Shown here one piece after another: positions 10,541-21,758 of a DNA stretch of 64,000 bases. The notes below the pieces were generated by a model, which was given only the letters and a program-made list of their open reading frames with translations, made no database searches and was not told the origin of the DNA. Position 1 is the stretch's first letter; the number at the start of each line of letters is the position of its first letter. The stretch is from the NCBI GenBank assembly GCA_033558025.1, contig JAUCEF010000016.1:372001-436000 (forward strand). Direction: 5' to 3'. Position numbers and translations under genes: made by a program. This DNA comes from Phytophthora sp. 'mugwort' (Eukaryota > Oomycota > Peronosporomycetes > Peronosporales > Peronosporaceae).

Positions 10541-10869
10541 GCATCAACAGCTGCACAATGCTCTCCCTGTTTTTTTTTCTTAGATAATCACATAATCCAC
10601 TTACGTGCATTTAAATATCTTGTACCGAGCTCGGCACGTATCTTCAGCGTATTTGCAGCGCTGCGAACATGGACTAATGGCAGCGAGGAAAATCGAGTAA
10701 TAGTATTACCGGATTTACACGGGCATTTTTTGCAGACGCATACTCGTATTAGTATTGATTTCAAGAATGGATAGTAGTAGCGTTCATATTAGTACTACTA
10801 CGCTCAGTACTACTTCAGCATCAACAGCTTTTCGCGTGTTCTGCTTCCTGTTTCGTCTTCATGATCTCG
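10541..10869. other. No gene seen; repeat-rich spacer
   Basis: AT-rich stretch with repeated GTAGTA / TACTAC words (10745-10815). Similar TAC/GTA-rich words recur at 14015-14095. This may be sub-terminal repeat sequence of the hAT element between them, but exact terminal repeats and target duplications could not be matched. Confidence 0.3.
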
Positions 10870-13200
10870 TCCTTGTAGCGTCGTAGCAACAGTCGCCTTT
10901 CCACGCGTCTGCTGTCCGTCCTGGTCCGTAGGCCCGTGACTATCCCTCCCGTTAAAAAGATACCCGTTCCTGGAACGCTGACGACGAGATCTTGCCCAGA
11001 TGGATGCGAGCTAGCAGAGCAATAGAGGGAAATTGTCCCTCGTCACGGAGCCACTTTAGCACATCAACGTGCTTGTAAAGGACCGGTAATGTTAAGTACA
11101 TACCGTTGCGCCAATCGATGGACATGTCCTTGGACAGATCCTCATTGGTCTTGTCGGGATTCTAACGCTGGGAAACCTCCAGCCACTCATTCTCTAACTT
11201 GAGCCATTCTTTCATGATCTCGTCCGCTCTCGCGTAGATCTCGGACTCCTTCACCTCTTCCCTGGTCTTGCTTGCCTAGATTGGAACCCCCAGCAGCAGC
11301 TCATCTTCGTCATACCACCCAGTTGAAGCGGGTGAAGAAAACGGGGATGCTAGATCTTGGCTGAGTAAGCTCTCTGCGAGGTCGTTCGCTGAGATAGAGG
11401 TATCTTGCCGAGCTTGGCAACCTGCGCAAAACCTTTCCGGTGCTCGTCGCGCAGGTAGTCAACTCGCTCTTGTAGATGACCTTCTCCTCCTTCCGAGATG
11501 TATTACCGACGGCTGCAATCTTTTCGGCGCTAGACTTCGTTCGCGGGTCGAGCAGTACGCATGTCGTCGCCTCCTTGGTCACATTGGGGAAGCGCGATTG
11601 CAGCTGAAGCAGCGTCCTTTCCAGGAACGTTTTACCAGCTTCAGAAAACTGATCTCGTGTTCTAGCTACTCGGCGATGACTTCCCTCGTTTCCATCTCTC
11701 GATTGAGGCGCCACCACCGCCATAGCATCAAAACTTGAAAGACTTCAGCTTGTTCTCGGCCAGCCGACGGAAACCTACCATGTGGGAGGATACTAGGTCC
11801 ACACGCCGCACTTCGACCAACGCAAGGTAACAATGGAACTCGTTACCGATTCCATCTCTACTGCCAACATCCAATCACTTGCTGTATGAGCTGTCCACAC
11901 ACTAGTAGGGTCTTTAATGGACTGGAAGTACGCGTCAACAGCTGATTAGTTGACGACCGATCATCGGACCAGCTTAGAAATGTAGGCGTCTCGTACGTCG
12001 ATGTCAGCCATTGGGCCTAGATCGGGATATGATAGTGCTTCTTGGATCTTCCCCAAAGCGTTGCGCTGCTTGGGGGACTTGAAGTAGTTGATTAGGTTGC
12101 GGGTCTTTCGAATGACACGCCCCCCACCCCACCCCCCCCACCCCCTCTCCTCGCCGAAGGAACCTCCTGGCGTGACCGTCGCTACAACCTTGTCCCACGA
12201 GTGGCTGGTGTCGCTCCAGATTTACCGTCTGGATTTTGTCCTTGAGTCCGAGATCACAGCCAATGCACAGGTTTAATATATGCATGCAGCAGTCTTCTTG
12301 CTCGGTGTCGATATGATCAGCTATATTCTTTGCAGACGAAGTGGTATCCGATTTCGCGAAGCGAGTTATATCGCGAATATCGATGTCATAGTTTCCTTTG
12401 AAGCCACTTTCGATCACCTTCGCCACAAGAGGTACATTATACCTGTTGTTGTTGACGGTACCAAGCATCGCAACGAATCGAAATCTCCACGAACTGTCAA
12501 TGAATGCAATCGATGCGCCGACGATACTGTCCTTCCCGCAGCTAGTCCAAATGTCGTGCAATAGATTAAGAAACTTGAGCTGATACGCCTGTTCAGACGC
12601 GGAGACCACAGCGCGCCTACCAGTTCGCAGAATAGCTGGAATTATCCGTTCAGTAGCCGGTTGTGCCTATCTCGACTTAAGAGCGGTACATGTCGTTGTC
12701 TGTGGCCGCGCGCAAAATACATCCTGGAACGACATCGAAGCACATACTATGTAGGGCAGGTCTTGATTTGATCAGCCACCTCGAAATCAGCACGTTCAGA
12801 ATCTTCTCCTTCGCTCTGAAGAAGGGTTCTGGTGGAGATGCCGGCATGGACGCCATGGTAGTAGTAGCAGCTGGCGGTCCTATAGTAGTTGAGGCGACCT
12901 CATCGTCCACAGTCGACGCTAAGACGGCCTCCACTTCCGTTCAGCATTGACGATGTCAGCATGGATATCTGTGTTGTCTTCTGCTCCGCTAATACCGCCA
13001 GGGGGTAGTTTGCGTTCTTCGCCTTGGTGTGATCCTTTGCGTTGGTGACGTTCCTCGTGTTTCGCAAGGCCTCCTCCCAACTGTAGCGACTAGTTTTGGC
13101 CGGATCTTTAATTGTGAGGCAGCACAACACACAAAAGTTGTGATACACCTGTGGAGAGGGCTTCCAGGGTTTCTGCTTCTTGTATGGCTTCTCCAACGCG
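10870..13200 (-). pseudogene. hAT-superfamily transposase relic (hAT 1)
   Basis: Read leftward: a BED-type zinc-finger-like N-terminus (12900-13196: 'VYHNFCVLCCLTIKDPAK', later His residues in 'AKDHTKAKN'); then the segment 'LNVLISRWLIKSRPALHSMC' (12677-12934); then the catalytic region (12004-12609: 'FRFVAMLGTVNNNRYNVPLV', 'CMHILNLCIGCDLGLKDKIQ'), in which C-x-H-x-L-N-L is characteristic of hAT transposases; then C-terminal sequence (11310-11723: 'FLERTLLQLQSRFPNVTKEA', 'VLLDPRTKSS'). hAT transposases dimerise through the C-terminus and leave 8-bp duplications. Stops and frame changes separate the blocks; a C-rich tract at 12116-12152 interrupts one of them. Confidence 0.7.
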
Positions 13201-13376
13201 TGAATCAGGTCCCAAAAATCGTCAGTCGTGCCCGCCTTCCTCGAATGTTTGACGGAAACAGGTACACCGATACTGGATACTGGAGATGGCGGGGGCGACG
13301 GGGGTGAGGTTGGCAGAAGCCCGACAGCAGGGACCTTGAGCTCCAGTTGAGATACCGTCCGTTTTTTTTCGTTGAG

Positions 13377-13914
13377 TCAAAGTATCACTAGTCCGCGTCT
13401 TAGACTCCGTTGCGATCTTCCGGGGCTTCGAGCCTGTTGCGGTCTTCCGACATATGACAACACGTCCCGTACTTGAGCCATCTCTGCCAGCAGGAAGATC
13501 TGGCGATCGCAGGAAGTCAGAGTTGGGTCCAGCCCAAATGTTGCTCGAGGGGCTTTCAAAGAAACGCTGCAGACAGCAGGGGGGTCTTCAGCGGACGACA
13601 CGGCTGGAACCGTCTGTCCATGGCTGGGTTGGACCATCTGCACAGCAAAATCTCCAGAGTAGTGTGCGCTAGTAAGGTCCCGCGAGACACAGAAAGAGAA
13701 CGAGTATATTACTTCTCGTTCAGCGCCGAGTAAGTGCCTTAAAAAACCACCAATTGCGCACATGTGGTGTACGAGCTTTCCACTCACGGTACATGGGTCC
13801 GTCTTGAGTCCATCGCTCTCCTGGCAACCCTGCACAGCGCAGTATGCTTAATCGTCGTCTCATGGCGCGAATCGAAGAATGACGATCGTCCAAGGGGGGC
13901 TTGGCGAGAGCCAC
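13377..13914 (-). other. Unassigned open frames (minus)
   Basis: Two overlapping minus-strand frames (13377-13835, 152 codons; 13720-13914) have no recognisable motif. Nearby transposon debris makes a relic more likely than a host gene. No signal peptide or repeat is visible. Confidence 0.2.
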
Positions 13915-15158
13915 TCAATCTAGAATTGCACAATGAGGACTGTGCTTGCTCCTTCATGGTCCTTTGTAAATATTACTTTCATTCTACTATCGTACTGGTG
14001 TCCGAGACGAGTTCTACTACTCATATGCATACTCCATTGTAGGGTCTGAGTATGAATACTACCAAAAATATAGGTAGTAGTAGTGCCGAGTACTTTTTCG
14101 TCCAATACTTTTAACCCCTGCCTGCGAAGCACATTTATGTTAGAATGCACAGCATCTGTGAGGTCGACATGGTTCATAGTACAGTTCAGCAAGTCATTTT
14201 CTCTCTCAAAAAAGCGGGTTAAACCAGCCTCGAATACGCTGCATGCCGTCTCTTAACCAGTTTTCCATATCCCCTAAAGCGCTCTCAACGACCCGCAGAC
14301 TCAAGGGAGTTGAGCTTGCGAAATTGATGTAGCATAGTTTTATTATCAACTTCACGGGAAGCTGCTACATGTAGTTGGAGCCTCTTTGGAGTTCCCCACA
14401 AATAGCACCATACGACAACGCGGACTTTTTGAGCCCGTTGTCATTAAACAAATTTTGTAGGTAGTGGTGAGCTCAATTTCAGTTGTAATAAAGACGGCCC
14501 TCCAGCTAGTTGCTCTCGCTGTCGAGTGTGAAGCTGGCAGCCAACATGACGTCTTACTCCCGCAACATCCTGACCACCTCATTCTTGAAAAAAGAACATC
14601 CACCACTCCAAAACTGTCATTCTTGAATAACAGTTTTGGAGAGGTGGATGACGTGAACGCAAATTAAGTGAGACGCCAAGCTCTTGCCTACAATCATTGG
14701 CTTCGCATAACATTGCAACCGGATGGATACGTGCGTGAATTTCGGCGTCCCCAAAAAATGCACTACAGTATGTCGTGCTGTCAGCGCTATCCGAGGCGGC
14801 GAGACGTCACCTCGCCATGGTACATGTATTACCAGTGACAATACCTGTACCAATTTGCTCCTGGCAACAATGTGCCAGCGCATAGAGGCTGTGCGCTGTT
14901 CATGCGTGCCCGTGGGATGAACATCGCGATTGGGCATCGTGGCCAATCACCGGCGGCTCTTATCGCTACTGTACGAACCTTGAGACAGGCGTCCCACAGC
15001 TGAGCCGATACCCTCTTTGAACTACATGTACCGTACGGTACTGACTCGGTTCAGCAGTCTCTCTCTCACTCGCGAATTCGCAGCGTGGACGAGAGATATC
15101 TCTAACTTTATCATACTATCCGGCTTAGCGTAGTACACTACACACAGGAAAGAAAAGT
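13915..15158. other. No identifiable gene; upstream region of the acid phosphatase gene
   Basis: Short minus-strand frames at 14352-14606 and 14617-14946 carry no known motif. A 32-nt hairpin lies at 14608-14639. The last 200 bases precede an intact gene and contain CT-rich sequence (about 15055-15075), but no specific promoter motif could be assigned with confidence. Confidence 0.35.
14608..14639. repeat. Short perfect hairpin
   Basis: CCAAAACTGT (14608-14617) and ACAGTTTTGG (14630-14639) form a perfect 10-bp stem with a 12-nt loop. No T-run follows on the plus strand, so a terminator role is not indicated. It may be a remnant of a small inverted-repeat element. Confidence 0.6.
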
Positions 15159-16634
15159 ATGGCGATTCCTCGAAAAGGGCTGATCGCCATCGGTTTAATC
15201 GTGGTATTGGCCATCATTGGCGTCATCGTCGGCATCGTAGTCAGCAAGGGCTCATCCAGCTCGTCCAGTACCGGGGACGGCACCGGTAGCTCGACCTCTG
15301 GATCCAGCGACGGTGTGGCGACGACCAGCAGCTCCGGCGGTACCTCCACCAAGTCGTCCTCCTCGGCGAGAAAGTCGAGCTCGAACTCCACCAGCGCATC
15401 CACCATCACGTCGGACCCTACCAGTGTCACTTACTCGTTGGCAGCCTTTGCCATTGGCGACTGGGGAACCACCACTACACAGAGCTCATGCTGTAAGCGC
15501 TCATCCACCTACAACGACTACGATGTCAACGCCGAAGATATCGTGGCCAACGTTATGAACCAGCAGGCCGCGGCTGCTGAAGTCGCTCCGAAGTGCGTCA
15601 TCGGCCATGGCGACAACTTCTACTGGAACGGTATCGACAGTGCGGACGGACGTGACTCGCGCTTCACGACGACGTTCGAGGGTAAGTTTGACGGTGACAA
15701 CATCAAGACCCTTCCGTGGGTGAACGTTCTCGGTAACCACGATTACGGCGGCGCCGACTACATCTGCTCGGACGGTGATAGCGCTGGAAAGTGCTCGTCC
15801 ACAGATGAATTGCTGACGTCTTTGCAGAACAAATTCTCGTGGCAGTCGACTTATACGAGTCCTAACGACGATCGCTGGGTGCTAGAAGACCATTTCTACG
15901 TATACAGCATTGAGGATAAAGCTTCTGGTGTGAGCATTGATATTTTCAACGTTGATTCGGGCGATGCTGACTCACACGGCGCCACGGAGACGTGCTGCCA
16001 GTGTTATGGCTATGCTGGTGACGATGATGACAAATGTGCCAATGTTGCACGTGGCGACGACTCTTGCTGCGGAGGTAACGGCGATATGTACGACCAGTGC
16101 ATGGATCAGTTCACGGCGTGGAGCGACGACTCGCGTAAGCAGCTGGAGGCGAACATCGCCAACTCGACTGCGACCTGGAAGGTGGTGAACAGCCACTATT
16201 CACCCTACGCTCACTACGCTGAGGCCGGTATGGATAAGTGGTTTAACATCATTAACGGCACTGGTGTTCACCTCTGGTTGAATGGCCATACTCACGGTGA
16301 GAACCACGATTACTCGGCATCGCTCGGTGTGCATTTCGTCGATAATGGCGCTGGTGGCGGTATCCAGAAGGAGTCCGCAAGCGGTATCCCGGAATACGCT
16401 GCGGACTACGTGGAGAATCTTTGGGTGTACGACGGCACCGAGTATGGTTTCTTTTCGTTGACAGCGTCCAAGGACTGGCTCAAGCTTCAGTATCACACGG
16501 CTGACGACAAATGGTCATATGCAGAGAGTTTCAACACAACCACGATCGGTGGCGTCGCCACAAAGCATTGCTGGTACATTCCCAACGACGGCACGAATGG
16601 CAAGGAGTGCACCTCGACTTCGTCGTCTTCATAG
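15159..16634 (+). CDS. Membrane-anchored purple acid phosphatase-like protein
   Basis: A 491-residue metallophosphoesterase, predicted to hydrolyse phosphate monoesters outside the plasma membrane or in the secretory path. Residues 8-29 form one hydrophobic segment (signal anchor or signal peptide). Residues 31-90 are a Ser/Thr/Gly-rich linker likely to be O-glycosylated. The catalytic domain then shows the calcineurin-like metal-binding series: GDWG (100-103), GHGDNFY (149-155), GNHDY (192-196), NSHYS (344-348) and GHTHG (376-380), as in tartrate-resistant-type acid phosphatases. Cysteine-rich inserts (residues 278-314) and an Asp-rich loop (288-291) are unusual. The ATG at 15159 precedes the hydrophobic segment directly. 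A single exon, intact, with a C-terminal Ser/Thr tail. This is one of the few undamaged genes in the left half. Confidence 0.93.
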   Translation: MAIPRKGLIAIGLIVVLAIIGVIVGIVVSKGSSSSSSTGDGTGSSTSGSSDGVATTSSSGGTSTKSSSSARKSSSNSTSASTITSDPTSVTYSLAAFAIGDWGTTTTQSSCCKRSSTYNDYDVNAEDIVANVMNQQAAAAEVAPKCVIGHGDNFYWNGIDSADGRDSRFTTTFEGKFDGDNIKTLPWVNVLGNHDYGGADYICSDGDSAGKCSSTDELLTSLQNKFSWQSTYTSPNDDRWVLEDHFYVYSIEDKASGVSIDIFNVDSGDADSHGATETCCQCYGYAGDDDDKCANVARGDDSCCGGNGDMYDQCMDQFTAWSDDSRKQLEANIANSTATWKVVNSHYSPYAHYAEAGMDKWFNIINGTGVHLWLNGHTHGENHDYSASLGVHFVDNGAGGGIQKESASGIPEYAADYVENLWVYDGTEYGFFSLTASKDWLKLQYHTADDKWSYAESFNTTTIGGVATKHCWYIPNDGTNGKECTSTSSSS

Positions 16635-17729
16635 ATATTTTAACATTACATGAGGGTGCAGACCACGGAACGCGCATCGATGGTTTTCGCCGAATTGCAG
16701 TTGATTACCAAAGAATGTTAATGGCCGAAAAGTGAATTTACAGCGAAACCTTTTAATCTGAACCAACCCATTTGTAAGTTCATGTAGGCTGCTTATTGCT
16801 ATAAATTGTCGCCTTGTTTGTGTTAGTTCTGAGTGTGAGGCAAAGCGGCGAGAAAATTAATTATGGCGAGTGCATCCTTTGTAAGGCTGGCGATAAAGCA
16901 GCGATATGCATACATGTAGACGAGGTGTGGCTAATCAATGAGGTGAGATTACCCAGTCGTGCCCCCGGCATCGTGTGCCTAGTAGGCGGCGTCGACTGTC
17001 ATTTCGTCCATCATTTGCATCGTCCAACAAGGCTAGCATACGCGATTTGTGCATTATTATCCTCAGCCAAGTCACACACAAGCGCCATTCGACATTCAGC
17101 TATTCCTCCCTGTCAGTTAACGACCGAATGCCTTCTGTCGCGGTTGGAGTTTCAGTTATATGTACGTAATGCACATCGTGCTGAGGAAGATCGAATCCTA
17201 GTCGTAAAAATACCAGGATGTTTCACTCTCCCAGGACTCGTAGTACACGATGCAAGTCGCCGCCTTCTCCCCCCCCCTGCGCGAACTATAGCGTAGCGGC
17301 CTCTTGCCGGCACTGTTCGGAAGCGACAACATGCACACCAAGTTGCCGCACCAGCGATCGGACAATGCACTATAGAAATTGATTGGGAGACTCATCAAAG
17401 CAATAATAATAAGGGCAATACCCGACGTCGCAATAATATTTCAGTAATATCCGTAATAATATCCCGTTGTATTGGTATGTAATTTTTGAATACTATCGGG
17501 ACTGCGGTGGGTATCGATGTGTGTCCCAAGTAAAACACTTACACAAATCACGCTTTTGAGATTAGTAAGAAATAATACCTCAGACATGGGTTAGCTACCG
17601 CGTGTTTGGGTCCATGATGGATCGTAGGCGTTGTGCAAACTAGATGAATCACGTGTTTCCCCATTCGGTTTTGCTAGCTACGTGTTACTTGTGCTCTAGT
17701 TGTGGTGCTCGGCGACCTCACTCTCACAG
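16635..17729. other. No gene seen
   Basis: Intergenic. Several short frames (for example 16814-17296, plus) lack any recognisable domain. 17400-17470 is rich in AATAAT words. The right edge leads into a hAT relic, so part of this may be that element's non-coding end. Confidence 0.4.
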
Positions 17730-19211
17730 TTAGAAAGCGAGTTGTAGCTCCAGAAAGCACGGTTGGCACGAAGAAACATAATCATCTCGAAATGAGCCGG
17801 AAGAAGACGACCGCGCTGTGACGTCATCACCAGCTTGCACTGGGAGAAAGTCGGTCAACCTGTTTGTGATCGGAAGATTTAAACGCACAGTGTCCTGGTA
17901 CGTAACGTAGTGGCCATGCACGGGCGCTTCGCTTGGCGGGAGCGACAGCAGCAAAGTTCTCCTTGGCACGCTTCGTTATTGTTGGCTGTACCGCTGGTAG
18001 CTCGAACCGACTAATTGCCCGCTCGTCGGCGGCTGAGAGGCGCTGGTTACGAAGGAGCTTAACAAACGCATTCTTAAACTCTGGTGAGTGGACGATGCGT
18101 GCGTCCGACTTCAAGTACGTCGCCATCGACGGATACTTGGCTATCACGGCGTCGAAGAGTACGCGCACATCCGCCAACGAGCATTGCTCGCTCGGCAGCT
18201 GGACGCACACGCTATCGAGTTCTTTCAACTGGCTGGTGAGCTGAACAATTTTTCCGATGGGTGCTTGGGCGAGGAACCAGATTCTCTACACTGGAGACCA
18301 TCTTTGCAGCATCCCGGGGATCTTAAGGTATCGTGCGAGCATCTTCTGCGTAAACGACCAGCGTGTGAGGTTTGCCTTCTTCGCCTTTAGCTCGGTATGC
18401 TTCATAAGCTGGGCGTGGTTGTTGGGCGTGCGAGCTGCACGCAGAGAGCTTGAACCTCGTCCACGATGTCTTTACGTTCGGCGATGAAGCATGCCACGGC
18501 GAGGTTAAAGCGATGGTTCGCTCATCCGACAAGGGGCACCGACAGACGAGTCGCAATCGCTTGGTTCGTGACGCATTGTCGCCCACACAAAACTGGATCA
18601 TGTCAAGTCGCTTGTCGTAGACCCCGAGCACATTCTCGATCATCTCGATGTGAGCGGCCGCGGTCTGGCCGTTCTCGGCTGGCGAGATTGGCAACAGTGG
18701 CTGCCCACGCTCTTTGTTCTTGGCATACACTGCGTAGATCGCCGCAAGGTGCATCGGTCCGCACGTCCATCCGTCGAACATGAGCCCGAAGCAGTCCCCC
18801 ATGCGACTAGCACGCTGGGTGATGTAGCGCAGCAGGGTCTTCGATAAGATCTGATGGAGACGCGACATCGATCGGGTAAGTGGGTCGTCGACCTCAGCAA
18901 GAGCGTGATTGCGCATGATAACCCACTCCATCCAATTGTAAATCTCCATCGTCTTCTCGTCGACGAAGCCATGTTGCGCTAGCGTGCCGGAGAGTGGGTG
19001 CTGACTAGCAGCAAAGATCTCAGCATGGTCCGGGTGCTTGGCGACGAGATGGCTCATTAGGTTCGAATAACCTGTGCTTTGTGGTCTGCTTGCGCGTGGT
19101 GTCGCAGCTCTTGCACTTGAAGACGCCGTCACCGCAGGCAGCGAAGGAAAAGTTGCAGAGAGCCTTGGAGGACATGGTGGCTGGTCGGTTGAAAGTTCGA
19201 GAATGATGCAA
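17730..19211 (-). pseudogene. hAT-type transposase with BED finger (hAT 2)
   Basis: Read leftward: the N-terminus at 19020-19211 has 'VFKCKSCDTTRKQTTKH' and continues in another frame as 'STGYSNLMSHLVAKHPDH', together a BED-type C-x2-C...H-x4-H finger. The core at 18323-19132 includes 'DCFGLMFDGWTCGPMHLAAI', 'RYITQRASRMG' and 'IQFCVGDNASR'; the D-x-W and D-N segments match the hAT catalytic region. The C-terminal piece (17827-18228) reads 'CSLADVRVLFDAVIAKYP', 'HSPEFKNAFVKLLRNQRLSA'. Frameshifts near 19070 and at about 18230-18480 break it. It is a distinct family from the hAT at 10.9-13.2 kb. Terminal repeats were not resolved. Confidence 0.75.
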
Positions 19212-19464
19212 AGGACCTCAAGTATCGGGGCTGCTTGAGCTTTGGAGTCACGGAATCATCCAATGTTGGATCCCCTAATAGAGCAATGTTGGAGATAAAT
19301 ACTATTATTACTGGTCCAATTAGATATTTTACGGATCGGGCAATTTCTCAATAGTAAGTTATCCCGTCAATACAATACAGAATATATTGTATTTTGATTA
19401 TTTTTTCCGATCGCTGTGCCGCACCTAGACATGCCACGTACGGTACTGATCGGTGGAAAGATAT

Positions 19465-19477
19465 ACGGCGTTATTCT
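19465..19477. repeat. Left terminal inverted repeat of Tc1-like element
   Basis: ACGGCGTTATTCT, the perfect inverse complement of 20823-20835. Confidence 0.75.
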
Positions 19478-19578
19478 TAACACTTTTAAGTGAATTTAAA
19501 ATTTTAAAAATTGCACGCTAGAATTCAAAACCTGCTAGGAATAATACCTTAGTTAACGTATATACCTTCATAATCCGA

Positions 19579-20716
19579 TTAATGAACCAATGTCCCAACT
19601 TGCATGTCATCGAAGCGGAGCGCACGCTGGTGGTGAGGCAGCGTGTGGCAGAATGTTCTGTTGCACAGATCCGGCGTCGCGACTTCAGTGCAGACAGGGT
19701 CCGCAGCGAGCTGCAGGAATCCGGCGCGGTGCTCCGTGATGGTCGTCCCCTCCGGGACGCGGAGAATGGAACCGCTTGACGGCATTGTTGTACACAAAGA
19801 ACACGGTCTCGATAGATTAAACATATGGGAGTAAGGTCCCAGCTTCAGCATCTCCGCTGCAGCGAACTTCTCGTCTTCGAACACTTCCTTGGCGGAGATG
19901 CGACATGGGACAATGTCAAGCACCAGCATGACCTCGTGCAGCGGGGTAGACGCTTGGATATGGCGAAGAAAATGGCGGATAACTTTCTTCGCGAGCTCTG
20001 ACCTGAACGACCAAAACGGAGACTACCGGTAGGCTTGGCCGGTGCTTGAGATAACAGCAATGACATGTATGTTTTTACCCTTGCTGACCACACGTGTCTG
20101 TATGGCACGCTTGCCTGGCGCGCTCCATCCTTGCCCACGTGAGCATCACAAGTTGAAGTTCGTCTCATCGAAATAGAAGACCAAACGAATTGTTGTTCGC
20201 AAGAGCCGCAAAAAAATCGACGAGCGTTTCTGCTTGTTGATGGGGCTGTTACGATTCACTGTATCGCGGTGGAGCTTCTTGAGCGTAAAGCTGGGCGCAT
20301 CGGGAGCGCGGTGCACGGTCTTTCGGTTTACATACACGGTAAACGGCTGTTCGACAAGCTTAGCCGTTTGAATGAGTGTTATTCAGGCGTGCTGGCCGGC
20401 TCGCCGACCCAGAAGCCGACGTGGACTTGGACAAACTTCTTCGCGGAGATTCCGCGCGCTTTCTGGACGCCAGTCGCTGGTATCCATAGCCGTCTTGGTT
20501 CAGCCCCAGGCAGTCCGCTCGTGGACGTCGTGGAGCGCCGCCACATTCCTCCAGTCCTTCGCCTCCTTGGCCACGCGCACGATGCAGGCGAGCACCTGCC
20601 GTGGATATTTCTTGTAGCCGCTTGTGGTTGGCATGGCGCCGGATGAGAAGTGAAAACAATAGCTGAGTGAGCTCAGCATTCGCGCCAACAGCTTTCCGCC
20701 TTTTTAGAAGCTTCAA
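19579..20716 (-). pseudogene. IS630/Tc1-type DDE transposase relic
   Basis: Read leftward: an N-terminal helix-turn-helix region (20360-20716, partly out of frame), then 'TLKKLHRDTVNRNSPINKQK' and 'FYFDETNFNL' (20146-20337), giving the first catalytic Asp. Next comes 'LVLDIVPCRISAKEVFEDEK' (19579-19929), giving the second Asp, then 'GPYSHMFNL'. In an overlapping frame the expected 'SIETVFF' follows, so the third acidic residue survives but behind a frameshift near 19825. The end reads 'VPEGTTITEHRAGFLQLAAD' and 'HHQRALRFDDMQVG'. Members move by cut and paste into TA. Dead by frameshifts near 20150, 19960 and 19825. Confidence 0.78.
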
Positions 20717-20822
20717 TGTCCAATCATCAATATCCTTTTTTAAAGCATACTAAAACGGGTGATATTGAAAGTGCATTTTAATTCAAGTGCGCACTTTTTG
20801 AATTTTTTTAGTGTTGATTTCG

Positions 20823-20835
20823 AGAATAACGCCGT
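20823..20835. repeat. Right terminal inverted repeat of Tc1-like element
   Basis: AGAATAACGCCGT, the perfect inverse complement of 19465-19477. Confidence 0.75.
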
Positions 20836-21758
20836 GCAATGGTGTAAACGTTTTGTGCAGAAAAAACATACCAAGTCTAACGAGAAAGTGGGATCAATAG
20901 AGACTGCGGGGTTATAAAGTTCGAACGGGCTAACACTTCATTGACAAAAGGACTGAACTACAGCAAATCCCTTACACGTCCAGATGCTTTGTCCAAGGTA
21001 AATAGCTGCTGCCAACTCTTGAAAGTAGCATCGCGTACCGTCTCAGAAAGAGGTGGTGAAGGTCACATAAACGTCCAGATCAGGAGAGCGAGCATAGCCG
21101 TAGCGAACCCGCGTGGGGTGCCCGCGAAGCAGGGCCGCACGGTATTTGCGGTGGCGGTCCTGCGCCGAACTTCCCAGCGAACCGAGCACAGTAGCATGCC
21201 GAGCACTGTAGCGGGTCGAACTTAGAACCTTTCCTCGCAGGAGCGCAGCGACTTCTAAGTCCGCTATGACATCGGTCCGCGGAAGGGCTGGGTTTAAAGG
21301 GAGATAGGAGACCTTCAATACTAAAGTAAGTTTAAAATAAAAATGTGACGAGGCGAGACGGTATGCATATCCTCTGCCATTCTCTCTTTGCCGTGAATTC
21401 TGTATCGTTTAGCATTCCGATCTTGGTCATACACCCCCGCGCGAGTTTGCTTGCGATCTCGATTTCAAATCGTCTACGATAGGTGGCATGGATTATCAAG
21501 ATCGATATGCTGCGCAGTACGGATAAGTTCGGGGGGGGGGGGGGGCTGACGCTTTGGAGGAAGCCCTCTTATCCTAACCCTAGAATATTGATTGCTCACA
21601 CAAAACAGGGATAGCGATACATCGTGACTCGCACCATGGTCGTGTTCACGGCCAAGACGCCATGCATACTCTCTTCTGCGAAGGAAACGGTGGATGCAGC
21701 GATATGTTGACATGCCCGGTACGCACCGCACTATTACAAGTTATAATCGAAGTTTTAA
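20836..21758. other. No identifiable gene; G-run
   Basis: The minus frame 21043-21318 has no known motif and lacks an ATG at its start. A run of 15 G residues lies at 21531-21545. The interval separates the Tc1-like element from the viral-like block and may include either's debris. Confidence 0.35.

Larger units (their letters stand above)
19465..20835 (-). mobile_element. Tc1/IS630-like element with 13-bp terminal inverted repeats
   Basis: The outer ends are ACGGCGTTATTCT (19465-19477) and AGAATAACGCCGT (20823-20835), perfect inverted repeats. They bracket a DDE transposase of the IS630/Tc1 type, so they are very likely the true termini. A TA target duplication is not evident (left neighbour AT, right neighbour GC). 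Length is 1371 bp, which fits the class. The transposase is broken, so the element is non-autonomous. Confidence 0.75.

Noticed and set aside
10681..14120. CAGCGAGGAAAA (10681) and inverse CAGGGGTTAAAA (end at 14120) as terminal repeats of hAT 1
   Set aside because: Only a few bases match and the 8-bp flanks (ACTAATGG versus CCTGCGAA) are unrelated, so no target duplication supports them.
21531..21545. Poly-G run, and poly-C runs at 59577-59590 and 12116-12152, as regulatory G-quadruplex sites
   Set aside because: Simple homopolymer tracts without regular G-tract spacing; possible assembly or slippage regions and no linked gene.
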